Of a stretch of DNA of 64,000 nucleotides, positions 11,301 through 23,762 are shown piece after piece; positions within the stretch are counted from its first letter, which is position 1, and each line of letters begins with the position of its first letter. The notes beneath the pieces were generated by a model. The model ran no database searches. It had not been told where the DNA came from and saw only the letters and a list, made by a program, of their open reading frames with translations. The position numbers and the translations under genes were made by a program. This DNA comes from Hirsutella rhossiliensis (Eukaryota; Ascomycota; Sordariomycetes; Hypocreales; Ophiocordycipitaceae), in contig NW_025408688.1 in assembly GCF_020360975.1 (NCBI RefSeq), forward strand, positions 124,001-188,000, given 5' to 3'.

Positions 11301-13315
11301 GCTGGCCTCGACCGCCGAGCTCGAGGCCTCCATCGTCAGGAACGGGGCGGAGGCGCATCGACTTGCCGGGGCGGGTCTTTTCCGGGGCCGCGGTGCCGCC
11401 GCAGGACCAGGTCAAGGCCATCAAGTCGCAGCAGACGAGCGCCTCGAGGGAGAGGTGAAGATGATACAGGGTATACAAAGCATGGCCACGGCCCACGGCA
11501 CCGATCGTGGCGCGGCGGAGCGGAGTGTGCTGACCGGCTTCGGCGAGGAAGGCGTGCAGATAACGGCGGCGGAAGCCGAGGAGACGGCGGTAACGCCGAG
11601 GCCGGCATGGAAGTCCGCCTCGGCCCGTCGACCTCGTTCCTCGAGGCCGGAAAAGGCTTGACGAGACGCTTGACGCTAAACAGGAAACAGGCCATCGCCT
11701 TGTCCATAATATGCCGCCACCTTGACTTGATGCGGCGAGGAGACGGAGGGGGCGACGTCAGCCAGCTCTGTCAGTTCGTCGGCGGCGAGGGCGGTACCGG
11801 CAAGTCGCGCGTCATCGAAGCACTCGTCGGCCTCTTTGCCGCTAAGGGCATCTCGAGCCGGCTGCTGATCACGGCGACGTCGGGGACCGCGGCGGCCCGG
11901 GTCAACGGTATCACCATCCACTCCGCCTGCGGCTTCACCAGGACCAAGGGCCGGGCGCGAACACGGCGAGGAGGTCGACGGCGTACGGCTGCCGAGGCAG
12001 GCGGAGCGGTTCGTCGACGGCGAGTCCCGCATGGACTGGCAGGACAAGGAGGTGCTCGTCATCGACGAGGTAAGCATGCTCGGCGCGCGCACGCTGCACG
12101 CCGTCAACGAGCGGCTCTGCCAGCTGCGGGGGTCGCAGCGGGACTTCGGCGGGATCCCCATCGTCCTCTTCTGCGGGGACTTCCACCAGTTCCGCCCGGT
12201 CCAGGAAAGGTCGATCCTACTGCCGAGCTCGGCCGTCTCGTGGGACGAGGACTACTCGTTCAGGGCCGAGCAGCGCCACCAGCACGACAAGGCGCACGCG
12301 CTGTGAAAGCGGTTCACCACTGTCGTCATGCTGGACGAGCAGATGCGCGCCGCCGGCGACCCGGAGCTGCAGAGGCTGCTAAAGCGGATCCGACTGGGCG
12401 TGCAGGATCACACCGACCTAGACCTCCTTAACTCAAGATGCTACCGGGAAGGCAGGCGAATCCCGTGGGAGACAGGCATCACCGTGGTCACGCCGCTAAA
12501 TAGGAACCGGTGGAATCTCAACATGGAGGCGAGCTTAGCATTCCAGATGCAACGACGTTTGACGATACGCATCTTCATCTCCGAGCATAAGTGGAAGGAG
12601 GGGCTGCCGACCGAGGAAGAGGCCATCATGATGCTAAACCAGGGCGACGACAGCGCGACCCCAGTGCCGGGCGTCTTTATGTTTGTGGCCGGGATGCCGG
12701 TCGTCGTGAACCACAACACCCACCAGGGGCTGAAGCTGGTGAACGGCGCCAGCTACACGGCGGCCGAGGTCATCGTCGACAAGGTGCACCCGGCGCATCG
12801 CATCTCGGCCGATATGGCGATCCACTTCGGGCCGCCGGCGGCGATCATACTAGGGTCGGAGACGACTAAGGACTTCCACTTCGTCGGGATGCCGCCCGGC
12901 ACGATCCTGCTGACGCCTATGAGCGTCAGGATCCAGTGTCACCGGAAGCGACCGTGGCAGCAGAAGGAGGTCACCCGCAAGGGCCTGCCGTGCGCCGCGG
13001 CCTTCGCGTGCACCGATTATAAGGTGCAGGGCGGGACGCTCGAGCGTGTCGCGCTCGAGCTGCGAGGACGAGGACGACAAACGTCGGTGGACGTGCCGTC
13101 CCTCGCAGTGCGACCCTTACAGCCTATACGTGCAGCTATCGCGGTGTCCGACGCTAGACGGCATCATGCTCATATCGGAGGTGCGAGAGAGAGACTTCGT
13201 GGGAAACCGGGTCCCCCGGGAGATGACGGCCGCACAAGCGAGGCTCGAGGAACTGAGTGACAGAACCGTCCGGGAGGCGCTGCGCTGGCTCGGCGACGAC
13301 TTCGAATACGCGTAG
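5358..13315 (+). pseudogene. Helitron Rep-helicase (unit 2)
   Basis: This is a rolling-circle transposase with an unusually long, charged, repeat-rich N-terminal extension (5358 to about 7400). A cysteine-rich segment follows (CMLCYRKRS, CRSCFREGE, CAEC; 7600-7770), then a conserved block (LTPVEEKLIALNSCYGFVTRY to PHYAEIEIDAAEMESW; 7850-8200). The Rep domain has HVHGLLW near 9515 (HUH metal site) and the paired tyrosines YVTNY near 10105. The PIF1-like helicase has Walker A GGEGGTGKS (11781) and DEVSMLG (12067). Two introns are predicted: 9645-9716 (GTAAGG, CTGAC, TAG) and 10788-10880 (GTAAGT, CAG). Frame changes occur near 6620, 7440, 7790, 8210, 8740, 9890, 11110, 11660 and 13070, and TGA 12304-12306 replaces a Trp codon. 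The end is TAG 13313-13315. Confidence 0.88.
6114..6392 (+). repeat. Three tandem 93-bp repeats in the Rep-helicase N-terminus
   Basis: Three in-frame 31-codon copies start at 6114, 6207 and 6300, each beginning MRFRLEGGSQHSPRPIR and ending PAPAL or a variant. The first two are nearly identical and the third diverges in its last ten codons. The period is a multiple of three, so the frame is kept. Units 3 and 4 carry related but non-expanded sequence at this place. Confidence 0.9.
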
Positions 13316-13616
13316 GAATAGTGAACCCTTCGACAGGCACAAATATGAATGAAATGACATCGGACGTTAGACGCGGGAAACGGTGCAATTGTCTGGCTAA
13401 TCGGAAAGCGCAATTTGAGCGGGAGCGGAACAGTGGAACAGCTGACGTAAATAAAAAAGAGTGACTAAGACGAGAAAAAAAAGGGGGGGGGAGAGGCGAC
13501 GACTTTCATATATGGCCAACAGGAAAGCGGGATGAAAAAGGACACAAAAGAGGGGGGAAAAACAGGGGCAAACTTGTAGGCCAACCGAAAAGCAATCGTT
13601 CAAGACGACAGGAGAG
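13316..13616 (+). other. Non-coding 3' tail of unit 2
   Basis: About 300 bp between the helicase stop and the terminal hairpin hold no gene. The stretch is purine-rich with A and G runs (13468-13490). Just before the hairpin, around 13591-13610, is a degenerate version of the left 17-bp arm seen at 24004. Confidence 0.5.
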
Positions 13617-13659
13617 GCAACCCAACGGGGGTTGCGCAAAGAGCCTTTCGGAACGAAAG
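13617..13659 (+). repeat. Terminal hairpin and right arm of unit 2
   Basis: GCAACCC (13617-13623) pairs perfectly with GGGTTGC (13629-13635) across a 5-nt loop. Seven bases later comes a variant right arm, GCCTTTCGGAACGAAAG (13643-13659), which differs from the units 1 and 3 arm at three central bases. Helitron 3' ends typically carry a short stem-loop near the terminus. Calling this the 3' end is inference from position and recurrence. Confidence 0.75.
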
Positions 13660-14029
13660 TTGGAGGATTGAGTTAACATGAAATGACGTTGGATGAGATG
13701 ACGTTGGAGAGGGAGTCATCTATTTGAAGGTTTTTGTGGTGGTTGCGGCACTAGGTAACCGGCAATTCCGTCCCGCAGTAGCTTGCATTGCGCGACGGCC
13801 GGTTGGGGGCGAAACGTAGAGGCCTTGGGAGCGCGCGCCAACGTGTCATGCAGCACAACGTGTCAAGAAAAGCAAGGCGAAGGTGAGAAGGGATGGGTGG
13901 AAGAGCCGATACAATAGATCGGACAAGTAGAATCCGATCCCGAGCCACGGGCTTTTCCCCGTCCTTCTCATCATACGTACCTACCTACGCATTATCACCC
14001 ATAGCATCTAAATCACGGCCAAGTCAGTT

Positions 14030-14593
14030 ATGGCAACGTCCACGGTTCGATTCGAATTCATGTGCCAAATCGGTGCCAAGCAATTCATACGCAGCCACGG
14101 CATTGCCCGGAGCCTCATCACCGGCGCAAACCGCGCCGGAGAGGATGCTGAATACAAGGAACAATTTGCACAGGCCATGATGCCTCTCATGAAGGAGCAT
14201 GAATCAGCATGTCGCAGCGCGTCGGGGGCTTTCTGCGAATGCTGCGGGCGGTTTGCGACAGATATCCTACAGAGTCCAATATCTTTGCTGCACGCGGACG
14301 AAGCTCGCATTATAGTTTGGGTCACATCTTTATGCGGAAGCGGGCAGTGCGAGGTGGAAATGAGACAGGAAATGCAACTGATGATGGGGGAAATGCGGCA
14401 AGAGCACGAAACACGCGACGGGTTCTTAGGACGCACTGGTTGCACGGAGGTCACGTTGTGCAAAGTATGCGGGACGACCGCGGGCGTGAGTCGCTGCGGC
14501 AGATGTCATGCAGTGGCATACTGCGGGAAAAAACACCAAAAGGCGGACTGGAAGGTTCACAAAAAGGCATGCGTGCCGAGAGAAGATCACTAG
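14030..14593 (+). CDS. MYND zinc-finger protein (unit 3 cargo, intact)
   Basis: This is an uninterrupted 187-codon gene starting MATSTVRFEF. The C-terminal third is a MYND finger: CKVCGTT, CGRCHAVAYCG, HQKADWKVHKKAC supply the C-x2-C, C-x2-C, YC and H-x3-C ligands. The N-terminal part contains CECCGRFATDILQSP and HADEARIIVWVTSLCG, also Cys-rich, as in other fungal MYND proteins. Conservation with the unit 2 copy is high. MYND domains are protein-interaction modules, often in regulators, but the cellular role here is unknown. It sits at the 5' side of the Helitron unit, so it is either captured cargo or an element gene. No intron is needed. Confidence 0.88.
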   Translation: MATSTVRFEFMCQIGAKQFIRSHGIARSLITGANRAGEDAEYKEQFAQAMMPLMKEHESACRSASGAFCECCGRFATDILQSPISLLHADEARIIVWVTSLCGSGQCEVEMRQEMQLMMGEMRQEHETRDGFLGRTGCTEVTLCKVCGTTAGVSRCGRCHAVAYCGKKHQKADWKVHKKACVPREDH

Positions 14594-14747
14594 AGAGGAA
14601 GGTCCGGAAGGGAATGATGACGAGATCCGAAGTTGTGGACGGAGTGTTGTAAGATTGCAGCTCGGTGTAGATATTTGCTAAGAAGCAAGATAAAGCATGG
14701 AACTGAATCACTTTTCTGTGAATGTTGTAACTTATATCGGTAGACTA

Positions 14748-16203
14748 TTATATCAAGCAGTTACTCTGTTTCCATTGTCCTTTGCCTGGGTGGCGGTTTC
14801 TGAGCGGCCGGGCCGATGAGTCTGACGTGTAGGCAACGATCGAATCAACGGCGGGTCCCAAGACGGTTCCCGAGGCAGGACTCTGTCTCATCGTCTCCGG
14901 CTCGAAGGAAGAAGAGGCAGCGGAAAGCGAGAACGATTGAGTGGCAGAGCTTCCAGTGGCGGCCGATGAGGAAGATTTTGAGGCCAGCTGCAACAGGCGC
15001 GGTTTCTTCGTTGGCGTGTCGGCGGGCTCGGGACAAGGACGCTTCTGCAGCGGTGTAACGGGATCGGCCGAAGCCGAAGTCGAAGCCGAAGGCGGAGGAC
15101 TCGGCGGGAGGGCGCCAGGTGTAGCGACAGAGAAAGAGGCAGCGCGGGCATCCTGGAAGGCCGCCGAAGCGGAGGACGGTTGCCGCTTCGGTGGCGATGT
15201 GAGGGCTAAGGCCGACGCGGCTGCGGTGGTGGCGGTCTTGTCGAGAAAGTCCAAGAATCCGGGACGACGATGAAGACGTAGTCTCTGTCGGAGCTCGGCT
15301 GGTGGACCATGACGCGGTGATCGAGGAGGCCAGCGACCTTGCCCGTGCAGGTGAAGGAGATATTAGTCTGAAATTGAGAGTCCCGCCTCTCGGCCATCTT
15401 CTTGCAAAGGATGGCCCACGGGTTGGCGCGGATGGGGAAGATGACGAAGACCTGAAACGGGTGGAAGCCCCTGAGAGGGATCTTGTCAGGGATCCCGGGA
15501 GTGATATAGGTCGAAAGCTGGAGGAAGCCGCAGCACCTCAGCTGGGTGGCGTCCAGACCTGGCAGAAGGTCCTGTCGTAGCAGGGAGTGGCCGGGGCCAA
15601 CGATGAGGCCGGTGAAGGAAACGATGGGGGGGATACGGGGGAAGCTGTCCATGGAGGCAAAGAGCCTAGGAAGAACGCTTGAGGCCCATTTCAGCTAAAT
15701 TTGGTGCTCGAGGTGCGCGCGGAGGAATTGGGTAGTCCTTACGGCTGGTAGCCTTGGTCGCGGATGATAAGGGCGGGCATAGTGTAGAGAAGGATGCCTC
15801 CGGCGCCAGACTCAAGACCGTCTCGTTGCTCGACCTCCCACGCAAGGGCGTAGGGATGGACGCGGCCATTCATGAAAAACCACTCTTCGGTCCATTCGGA
15901 GGCGACAACTGGCTGATTGTAAATTGAGAGATTGAGGCTGAAGAAGATGGATGTCGCGGAGTCGTCGGTATCCGATCGGAGAGGCGCATATTCCGCAGTG
16001 AGCAACCACGACGGAGGAGGCAGGAAGACGCGGGCCATGGTCTCGGCGTTGAGGCCTCTGATGCGATGCTCGTCTTGGTGGGCGAATCTGGAGGGGCAAT
16101 CCGGCTGGACGAAGAACATCATGGACATTTCACCGCCAGCGCCTCTCTGGCTGTCGAGCGGCCTTCGAAGGTGTGGTGGGGGCAGAGGTGAAGAGGAAGA
16201 CAT
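14748..16203 (-). pseudogene. Unrecognised Helitron cargo protein (unit 3 copy, one frameshift)
   Basis: This is the best-preserved copy. Exon 1 starts at ATG 16203 and runs uninterrupted for 154 codons (MSSSSPLPPPHLRRPLDS ... IIRDQGYQP). The intron is 15666-15742 (GTAAGG, GCTGA, CTAG; 77 bp). Exon 2 begins LFASMDSFPRIPP and contains FTCTGKVAGLLDHRVMVH and DYVFIVVPDSWTF, where the frame slips by one T in a T run (near 15250). It continues as LDKTATTAAASA and a Ser/Pro/Ala-rich tail with CPEPADTPTKKPRL. The middle block alternates hydrophobic strands and could be a small beta-barrel, but that is a guess. It overlaps nothing and is divergent from the Rep-helicase gene. Confidence 0.7.
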
Positions 16204-16915
16204 GGTGTATCACTGCATCTACGTGGGGTTGATCAGTGTTTTGTCCCGCACGCAAACGACTGTTGCAACCGTGGAGCAGGAAAGTAGGAAGCGGAGAGTG
16301 AACGAGCTTATTGTATTTTGAAGGGATTACGGAAAGGACGGGAGGGGCGAGCAACTTTGTCATGACAAGCATGAGGAGAAGAATGGTGCACATGGTGCTC
16401 AACGCCACGAATGAGTGACACGAAGAGGCGGTCTGGGGAACGTTGCTGTTAGGATTGAGGGGAAAGCTGGGGATGACGGTGTTGGAAGCTATCGTCCGGG
16501 TGAGCTGAGCCAAATGGCAGGGTTACCCCTTTGCCTGCTGCAGCATGGACAGTGGAGAAAAAGAAAGTCTAATACGACGTTTGTTCAAACGCGCACTTGC
16601 GACGATGGAATCGGAGGAAGCGGGGGGGCAGAGCGGTTGAAGGTCGCTCAGGATAGGGTTGCGGTGTCAGTTCCTGCGCATGGGCTGGTCGAGGCCGTCC
16701 GAAAAGGGGGGAGGGGGCCCTCTCAGACAAGCATTACCGTGTTGCCTCGGTGATATAAAGACAATAGGGCTTTGGGAAACCGCTGGTAGGAAGAATGCCA
16801 GATACGGCGGAGCGCACCATTACCAGAAAGCGAGACAACCTGGGAGAATCTTCCGGGCGAAAGCTTTGCGATCCATCGTCCGTTTGCAGATCTTCGGCGT
16901 TAAGACAGCATCATC
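16204..16915 (+). promoter_or_regulatory. Divergent spacer with candidate TATA box (unit 3)
   Basis: No gene is visible. TATAAAG at 16754-16760 lies 162 bp upstream of the Rep-helicase ATG. Unit 4 has the same motif at the same distance. GCATGGGCTGGTCGAGGCCG (near 16679) is shared with unit 2. Confidence 0.5.
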
Positions 16916-19900
16916 ATGGGGAGAATCCTAGGCGCAAGGTTCAATCGGTGGGGAGAAGGCGAGATAGTGACGGCAGCAGCGGCCGTTGCTGCAACGGGGG
17001 GTACCGCGGAGGCGAGATTGAGTGCAATGGATGAAGGGTTGAAGCGGGTGCCGGAATATGAAAGACAGGCGAACGTGGTATCCAGGTTTCGGCCTATCCA
17101 GGCCAAGCAGGCGCCGGCCGAGGAGGTCTCCCGGGGAGAACAAGCGGAAGCACTCAAAGGAGCGTCGCCCAGGGGCAGTCGGCGAGGCGGTCGGCGGCGA
17201 AGGGGAACATCAGATCTGAACGATGGCATTTCGAAGGTGCGGCCAGCACGACGTTTAGCACCGATAAACGTGCGTGACGAGCCCGTGAGTATGGACACGG
17301 ACGCTGCGATGCCGGGGCTGGGTACGAAGCCGTGTGGGAGTCTGGAGCCACCCGTCGGCGGTGTATTGCAGTGCGAGGGTAACGACTCGATCTCGTACCG
17401 GCACATTTTGCCCAAGAGGAGGAGGATTGGGGGTGATGGGAGGAGCGCAGCGGCCACCGTTGGTATGCAAGCACCAAGTCCCCCGAAGGCCTTGGTCGGG
17501 CGAGACGACGACCTGGGAGTCAGCATTCGCCAAGGCCAATCAGACCTAAAGAAATGGAGAATGCGGAAGGGCCGGAGGGAGACCAAGGTAGCCCGGGAAG
17601 AGAAGGTCGGCCAGCAACCGCTGTCAGGCGTCCGTCCGGGAATATCAGGGAGTACCCGGTTCGGCCAATCCAGCCCAAAGAGAGGGGCGAGGCAGCAGGA
17701 GATGGGCAGTCATTCGGACTGTTGTCAGCGCGGCCATCACGCCAGACCACAGGTGGAGAACAGGGTCGGCCGAGACGAGACGAGGCGGCGAGACCTTCGC
17801 GGCCCGTAGAGCAGAGAAAGAGGAGGCGCCACCCCGGCCGTGACGGGTCTCTGACGAAACGCATACGGGGCGGCCATCCGGGGCAGAGGAGGAAGGAATT
17901 GCAGGCGGAGGATTTGGCCAGTGCCTTGCGGTACCTTGAAGAGGAATTCGCCGAGAAGGAGAGGCTGTCCAACGAGCAAACTTGGTGCACACCAGTACCG
18001 CATGAGAGGAAGGTATCGACGGTGGGAAAGTTCTATCGGGCGTTCCACGATGTGAGCACCTTGCCGATAATGACCTGCATGCTGTGCTACCGCAAGCGCA
18101 CAAGGAAGGAGTTGAGGGAGAGCACATGGGACCAATGGAGGTCAAGCAGCGTTCCAAAGGCGGCCGGTCGCCATTTGGGTGTCGAAGTTGCTTTCCGAGG
18201 GCGAGGCCGTCTCGGTTTGTGTGGAGTGCGCTCGATGTTTGGGGCGCGGGAGCCTGTCGCCGGCGGTCCACCTTCACAGTCGCCTCGGCTGTGAGCACAT
18301 GTTCCCCGACGAGCTCAAGGGCCTGACGCCGGTCGAAGAAAAGCTCATCTCGCTGAACTCGTGTTATGGCTTTGTGACGAGGTATAGCATTCCGGGCGGG
18401 CAGCGGCAGGCTGTGAGGTATCCGAGACACGTCAAGGGCCACATCACGGTGTTCCCAAACAACGTGCAGGAGCTGGCGAGAAAGGTGCTCCCACCCGCTC
18501 TGCAAACAATGGACGAGATCCATGTCTCGTGGCAGGGCGCGGAGAAGCCAGCACCGAGCGAATTGTCGGGTCTCTTGTCGGTGAGGCGTCAAGTCGTCGA
18601 GAGAGCGCTTGTCTGGTTGAAGAAGAACAATCCGCATTACGCCGACATTGAGATCGACAAGGCGGAAATGGATAGTTGGGGAACCCCGTCGCACGGCGTG
18701 CCGTCGATGGTGTACGGACGCATGGAGCGGAACGAACCGTCTGCGTGGGAGAAGACGCGAACGGCATAGGTTGTGCCGCCCGCAGAGCGGGCCATGGACG
18801 ACGATGGTCCGGCAGAGATCGAGGAAGTCCTTGCTCGGCTCCGCCAGGGACAAGACGTATCGGACAAGCCGAGTCGAGAATTTGAGGGGGGCGGAGCGGA
18901 CGGGGCTAATGATGCCGAGCCCGAAGACGGGGCCAAAATGATCAACGAGATAACCTCTTCCGGCATGTTTGCGTTGGACGGACCGCCGGGCGTGTCGGAT
19001 GCGGAGAAGGTCCGCTTTGCTTGCAATGCCGTGGGCGGCGACGGGGCCGAGGACGACCGGCGGGGCCCGAGGGCATGGATAAGGTCGGCGGGGGCGGGTC
19101 GAGGGGTATGGATGTCCGTGAGCCGTACATTCACGTCAGTCGTGGAGATGAATTCGCCGACTCGCTGGACGCCTCGTTCTTCGCGAAGACCTTTCCCACC
19201 CTATTGCCGTTCGGATGTGGAGGACCACGGCTGGCGGAGGAAGTCATCCTAGGGTCGGAGGGGACGGTCAATTCGCGCGCTACGGCAGTCGGAGACGAGA
19301 CGGCCGCGCGAGATCTCCTGTCGTCTCGGAACATGAGCCTTCGGACGTGGGCCGGCATCGTGCTGCGGCGCCATGGTGGCCGATTCGCGACGCATGCCAT
19401 CTTCTCGTTTCTCGTTTTCAACATGGACGTGCGGTCGAGGAATCGTCGTGTCAGCATGCTCAGCGTGACGCGGAAGAACTTCCCCGAGGTAGAGCGCATC
19501 GTACAGTCGCTGACCGCAGATAGGTTGGCGGCGGCCAGGCTGGAGTTGGAGAGCCTGGGCAAGACCACCGATGATGGCGTGAAGGAGCTCCTAAGATGCC
19601 TTTCGCTATACGGCTACCGGCAGCCCATGTCGAGGGAACTCCGTCTGAGCATGCGACGCAAGATCCAGTCACTCATCTTGTGTCGTGGCGTGCCTGCAAT
19701 ATGGTTCACGCTCAACCCGAACGACATCACGAACCCGGTGAAGCTGAGACTGGCGGCGTACCGCACACGTGATCCTGAAGCGGCCGAGGCATTTCTGAGA
19801 AGCCTCGACATGGCATTCAAACGTGCGCGGCTGGCCATCTCGGACCCGTTGAGTTCGGCCGAATTCTTCCACCGGGAAATGACGTTGTTCCTCGAAAATT

Positions 19901-22900
19901 ACGTCAGAGTGGGCGAGGAGTCGGTATTCGGGCGCATCAGCCACTATTACGGCGCCGTGGAGACCAACGAGCGAGGGGCGCTTCATGTTCACGGACTGCT
20001 CTGGCTGCAGGGGAAACGCGCATCTAAGCTCGATGCTTGTCGATATCCACGGCGAGGATCAAGCGGAATACCGAGAACGCATCGTCAGATACGTCGACAG
20101 CGTCTTTTCCGAGGTATGGTGCAGGGGGCCGCGTGTTGGCCTATGTCCCCCCGTTCAGTTAAACCCGAGCGAGAGGAATGCTGACGAATGGGACAGGATC
20201 TCGACCAGGAAGGTTTCTGCGCAATCCAGGCAGAGCGATCGGTGACGTTAGATATATCGCAATTGCTAGGCGATGAACGGCAATTCTCAGCCTCGTTCGA
20301 CGAAGAAGCGAACTTCTGTGCCGGCGCGACGCAAATCCATACCCATAGCCCGACCTGTGTCAAGTACTCGCTGGGAAAAGGGGCGCAAGGGTGATTTATG
20401 CCGCTTCAAGGCGCCATGGGGACTGGTCGACGAGACGGCCTTCACGGGAGACGGCGTGCTGCGGATTCGGAGGTCGCACAGCATGGTGAATCGGTGGAAC
20501 AAGGCGATTGCCGTGGGCTTCGCCACAACCATGACATATCCTTCATCGCCACACAGCGCAAGACCATGGCCCTCGTCTTTACGTCACTAACTATGTGACC
20601 AAGGTAGAGGACCCCGTGTGGAAGCGCGTCGTCGCGGCCGCGGACCTCTTGCCTCCCAGAGCAGGCGACGAAATGGCCGACGGCGCGGAGGTTCGTGGAG
20701 GCGAAGGTGCCGGGGACGATGGCAGGCAAAATAAGACACGAAAATTCTTAATGAAGGTGGCGAATCGCGTGTTTACGGAGAGGCCGTTATCGCAGGTCGA
20801 GGTTATTGCGGATCTTCTGGGATACCCGACTGAACTGACGAATAACAGTACCTGGGCGTTCCTGAACGTTTCGGTGCTCTACTGGCACGTCTTCCGACAA
20901 TGGCCGCACCTTCGACGAGAAAGCGGCGCAGCCACTGCAGATGGTTCCGTGGACGAGTCAATACTCGTCGAGGAAGCAGGCCAGAGGATTTGCCGCGTCG
21001 AGGCATATCGTCACCGGGGAGATGTCCTTCGAGGGCTATGTCTCTACGATTACATTTCGCTAGTCAGGCTGAAGCGCAACGACGGGGACGAGGCCCGCCG
21101 CCTGGGGCGAGGTCCCGCTTGAGAGCGGCTGGGCTCCAGGAAGCAGTTGGGTGCAGGTGCTCAGGCGACCGGGCAAGCAGGCCATGGTCTGCCTCGACGG
21201 GTATTTGAGCAAGGATTTCGACGAAGACGACGAAGGATCATGCTACCGAAGGTGCGTTTGTCGTTGACGGACCAGGGGCGCCGGGTCGAGGAGGCTAATT
21301 TCCACGTCGAAGAGCGGCTGTGCAGCATCTTGCGCTGTTCGTGCCTTGGGAGCTCTTCTTAGGGGAAGAAAGCGGCGACATCAACCGCATATGGGGGAGG
21401 GAACGAGCAGCTCTGGTCCCGAGGATATCATGTTACGTCGATAACGTGCAGTTGCTGCGACGGTCGGCCGAAGATGCAAAGCGGGACGCCAAGCAGTGGG
21501 CAGCCTCATCCGGTGACGGCGACTCCACGGCAGTCTATCTAGACGAGGATGGCACCGCGGAGGCGGGTGTCGAGCCCGGATCGGTATACCAGGCCGACAG
21601 TACGGGAAACACGACGCGTCTAATCGACGTTGTCAGAAGCTCGATCGGGGCGAACCAAATCACGGCCGGCTCGCCAGAGCTCATAGCGATAATGCAGGAG
21701 CTCAGCCGCTTCCAGCAACTGGCGTTTTCGTCGTCTTCCGAGTTCCAGGCCGCAATACTATCCGAACGGGGCCCGAGACGAATCAACATCCCGGGGCGGG
21801 CATCCTCCGGAGCCACCATACCGCCGCAGAGTCAGGTTAGGGCCATAAAGTCGCAGCAAACCTGTGCGTCCAGGGAGAGGGAGAAGATGATCCGGGGAAT
21901 ACAAAGCGTGCCCCCGGCAGAGGTGACTGATCGTCGGGGGGTGGTGCGCAGCGTGCTCACGGGTTTTGGGGATGACGATATCCTGATGACGGCGGCGGAC
22001 CTCGAGGAAACGGTAGAGGCCAGCGCGGGAATGGAGATCCGGCTCGGCGCCTCAACCTCCTTTATCGAGGCGGGTAAGGCCCTGGTAGCGAGGTTCACGC
22101 TGAACAAGAAGCAGGCGATTGCCTTCCTAATCATATGCCGTCAGCTTGACCTCATACGGCGCGGGGAGAAAGGCAACGGGTGTCAGCTATGCCAATTCGT
22201 CGGCGGAGAGGGCGGAACGGGCAAGTCGCGAGTCATCGAGGCGCTCGTCGAACTCTTCGCGTCCAAGGATCAATCGAATCGCCTGATAATAACGGCGACG
22301 TCAGGGACGGCAGCAGCACGGATCAATGGCATCACGATCCACTCCGCCTGCGGGTTCTCCAAAGATCTCGCGGCAGTCGCAAATATGGCCAGGGATCTCG
22401 ACGGGTTGCGAATGCCGAACCAGGCGGAGCGGTTCGTCCACGGGCAATCCCGGATGGACTGGCAGGAGAAGGACGTGCTTGTCGTCGACGAGGTTAGCAT
22501 GCTCGGTGCGCGGACGCTCCACGCGGTCAACGAGCAGCTCTGCCGGCTGCGCGGGTCGCACCAGGATTTTGGAGGATCCCCATTGTCCTCTTCTGCGGAG
22601 ACTTCCACCAGTTCCGCCCGGTCCAAGAGCGGTCGATCCTCCTCCCAGCACGGCCGTCTCGTGGGACATGGACAACTCTTTCAAGGCCGAGCAACGGCAC
22701 CAGCACGACAAGGCGCACGCGCTGTGGAAGAGGTTCACGACCGTCGTCATGCTCGACGAGCAAGTGCGCGCCGCTGGCGACCCAGAGCTGCAGAGGCTGT
22801 TAAAGCGAATCCGACTGGGCGCGCAGGACCGCACGGATCTGGACCTCCTCAACTCAAGATGCTACCAGGAAGGTAGGCGGATCCCGTAGGCATCAGGCAT

Positions 22901-23762
22901 CACTGTGGTGACGCCGCTGAATAGGAACCGGTGGAACCTCAACATGGAGGCCAGCTTGGCGTTCCAGATCCAGCACCGGTCGACGCTGCGCATCTTCATA
23001 TCCGGCCATAAATGGAAGGAGGGCTTGCCGACGGAGGAGGAGGCCATCATGATGCTGAACCAGGGCGACGATAGCGCAATACCGGTGCCGGCCGTCTTCA
23101 TGTTCGTGCCGGGGATGCCGGTCGTCGTGAACCACAACACCCATCAGGGGCTAAAGCTGGTGAACGGTGCCAGCTACACGGCGCTGGAGGTTATCCTCGA
23201 CAAGTCGTACCCGGGGCATCGCATCTCGGCAGACATGACGGTCCATTTCGGGCCGCCGGCGGGGGTAATGCTGGAGTCCGAGACAACGAAAGACATTCAC
23301 TCCGTCGGGATGCCGCCAGGAACGATCTTGTTGACGCCCATGACCGTCAAGATACAATGCCAGCGAAAGAGGCCGTGGCAGCAGAACGACGTTAGCCGAA
23401 AGGGTCTGCCCTGTACGGCGGCCTTCGCGTGCACAGACTATAAAGTGCAGGGCAGGACGCTCGAGCGTGTAGCTCTGGAGCTGCGGGGGACGCGGACGTC
23501 AAACATCGATGGACGCGCCGTATCCTCGCAGTGCGACCCGTACAGCCTGTACGTGCAGCTGTCCCGCTGCCCGACGTTGGATGGCATCATGCTCGTCTCT
23601 AAAGTGCGGGATAGAGATTTGGTGGGCAATAGAGTTCCAGAGGAGATGACCGCCGCACAAGCGAGACTGGGTGAGCTGAGCGACAAGACTGTTCGCGAGG
23701 CCTCGGGATGGCTAGACGTCGACTCTTTAAGCTCCAGGGGCATATATGTGCAGCCATGGTGA
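16916..23762 (+). pseudogene. Helitron Rep-helicase (unit 3)
   Basis: The start is ATG 16916, aligned with the starts of units 2 and 4. The order is a charged N-terminal extension (to about 17900), a Cys segment (CMLCYRKRT near 18080), LTPVEEKLISLNSCYGFVTRY (18322 on), Rep with HVHGLLW near 19986, a paired-Tyr region near 20575 (frame broken there), and helicase Walker A GGEGGTGKS (22201) and VVDEVSMLG (22480). Introns are predicted at 20114-20196 (GTATGG, CTGAC, CAG) and 21252-21312 (GTGCGT, CTAAT, AAG). TAG at 18767-18769 replaces the conserved His codon of TRTAHVVPP, and TAG at 22887-22889 replaces Trp in RRIPWETG. Other frame slips occur near 17520, 18230, 20010, 20390, 21100 and 22570. 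Its codon spelling is less GC-extreme than units 2 and 4. The end is at 23762. Confidence 0.87.

Larger units (their letters stand above)
2086..13659 (+). mobile_element. Helitron unit 2, with two cargo genes
   Basis: Between the terminal arms of unit 1 and unit 2 lies one full repeat period of about 11.6 kb. It holds a MYND gene (+), an unrecognised gene (-), a spacer, a Rep-helicase gene (+) and a terminal hairpin module. The same order recurs in unit 3 and, without MYND, in unit 4. The precise 5' end is not resolved. I use the end of the previous unit as the boundary because unit 2 and unit 3 already resemble each other shortly after it (GTGGTGGTTGCGGCA near 2150 and 13737; GCAGTAGCTTGCAT near 2190 and 13774). 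Confidence 0.75.

Noticed and set aside
17645..18853. 402-codon open frame on the minus strand
   Set aside because: It is antisense to the conserved Rep-helicase N-terminal and Cys regions and arises from high GC content; it has no recognisable protein.
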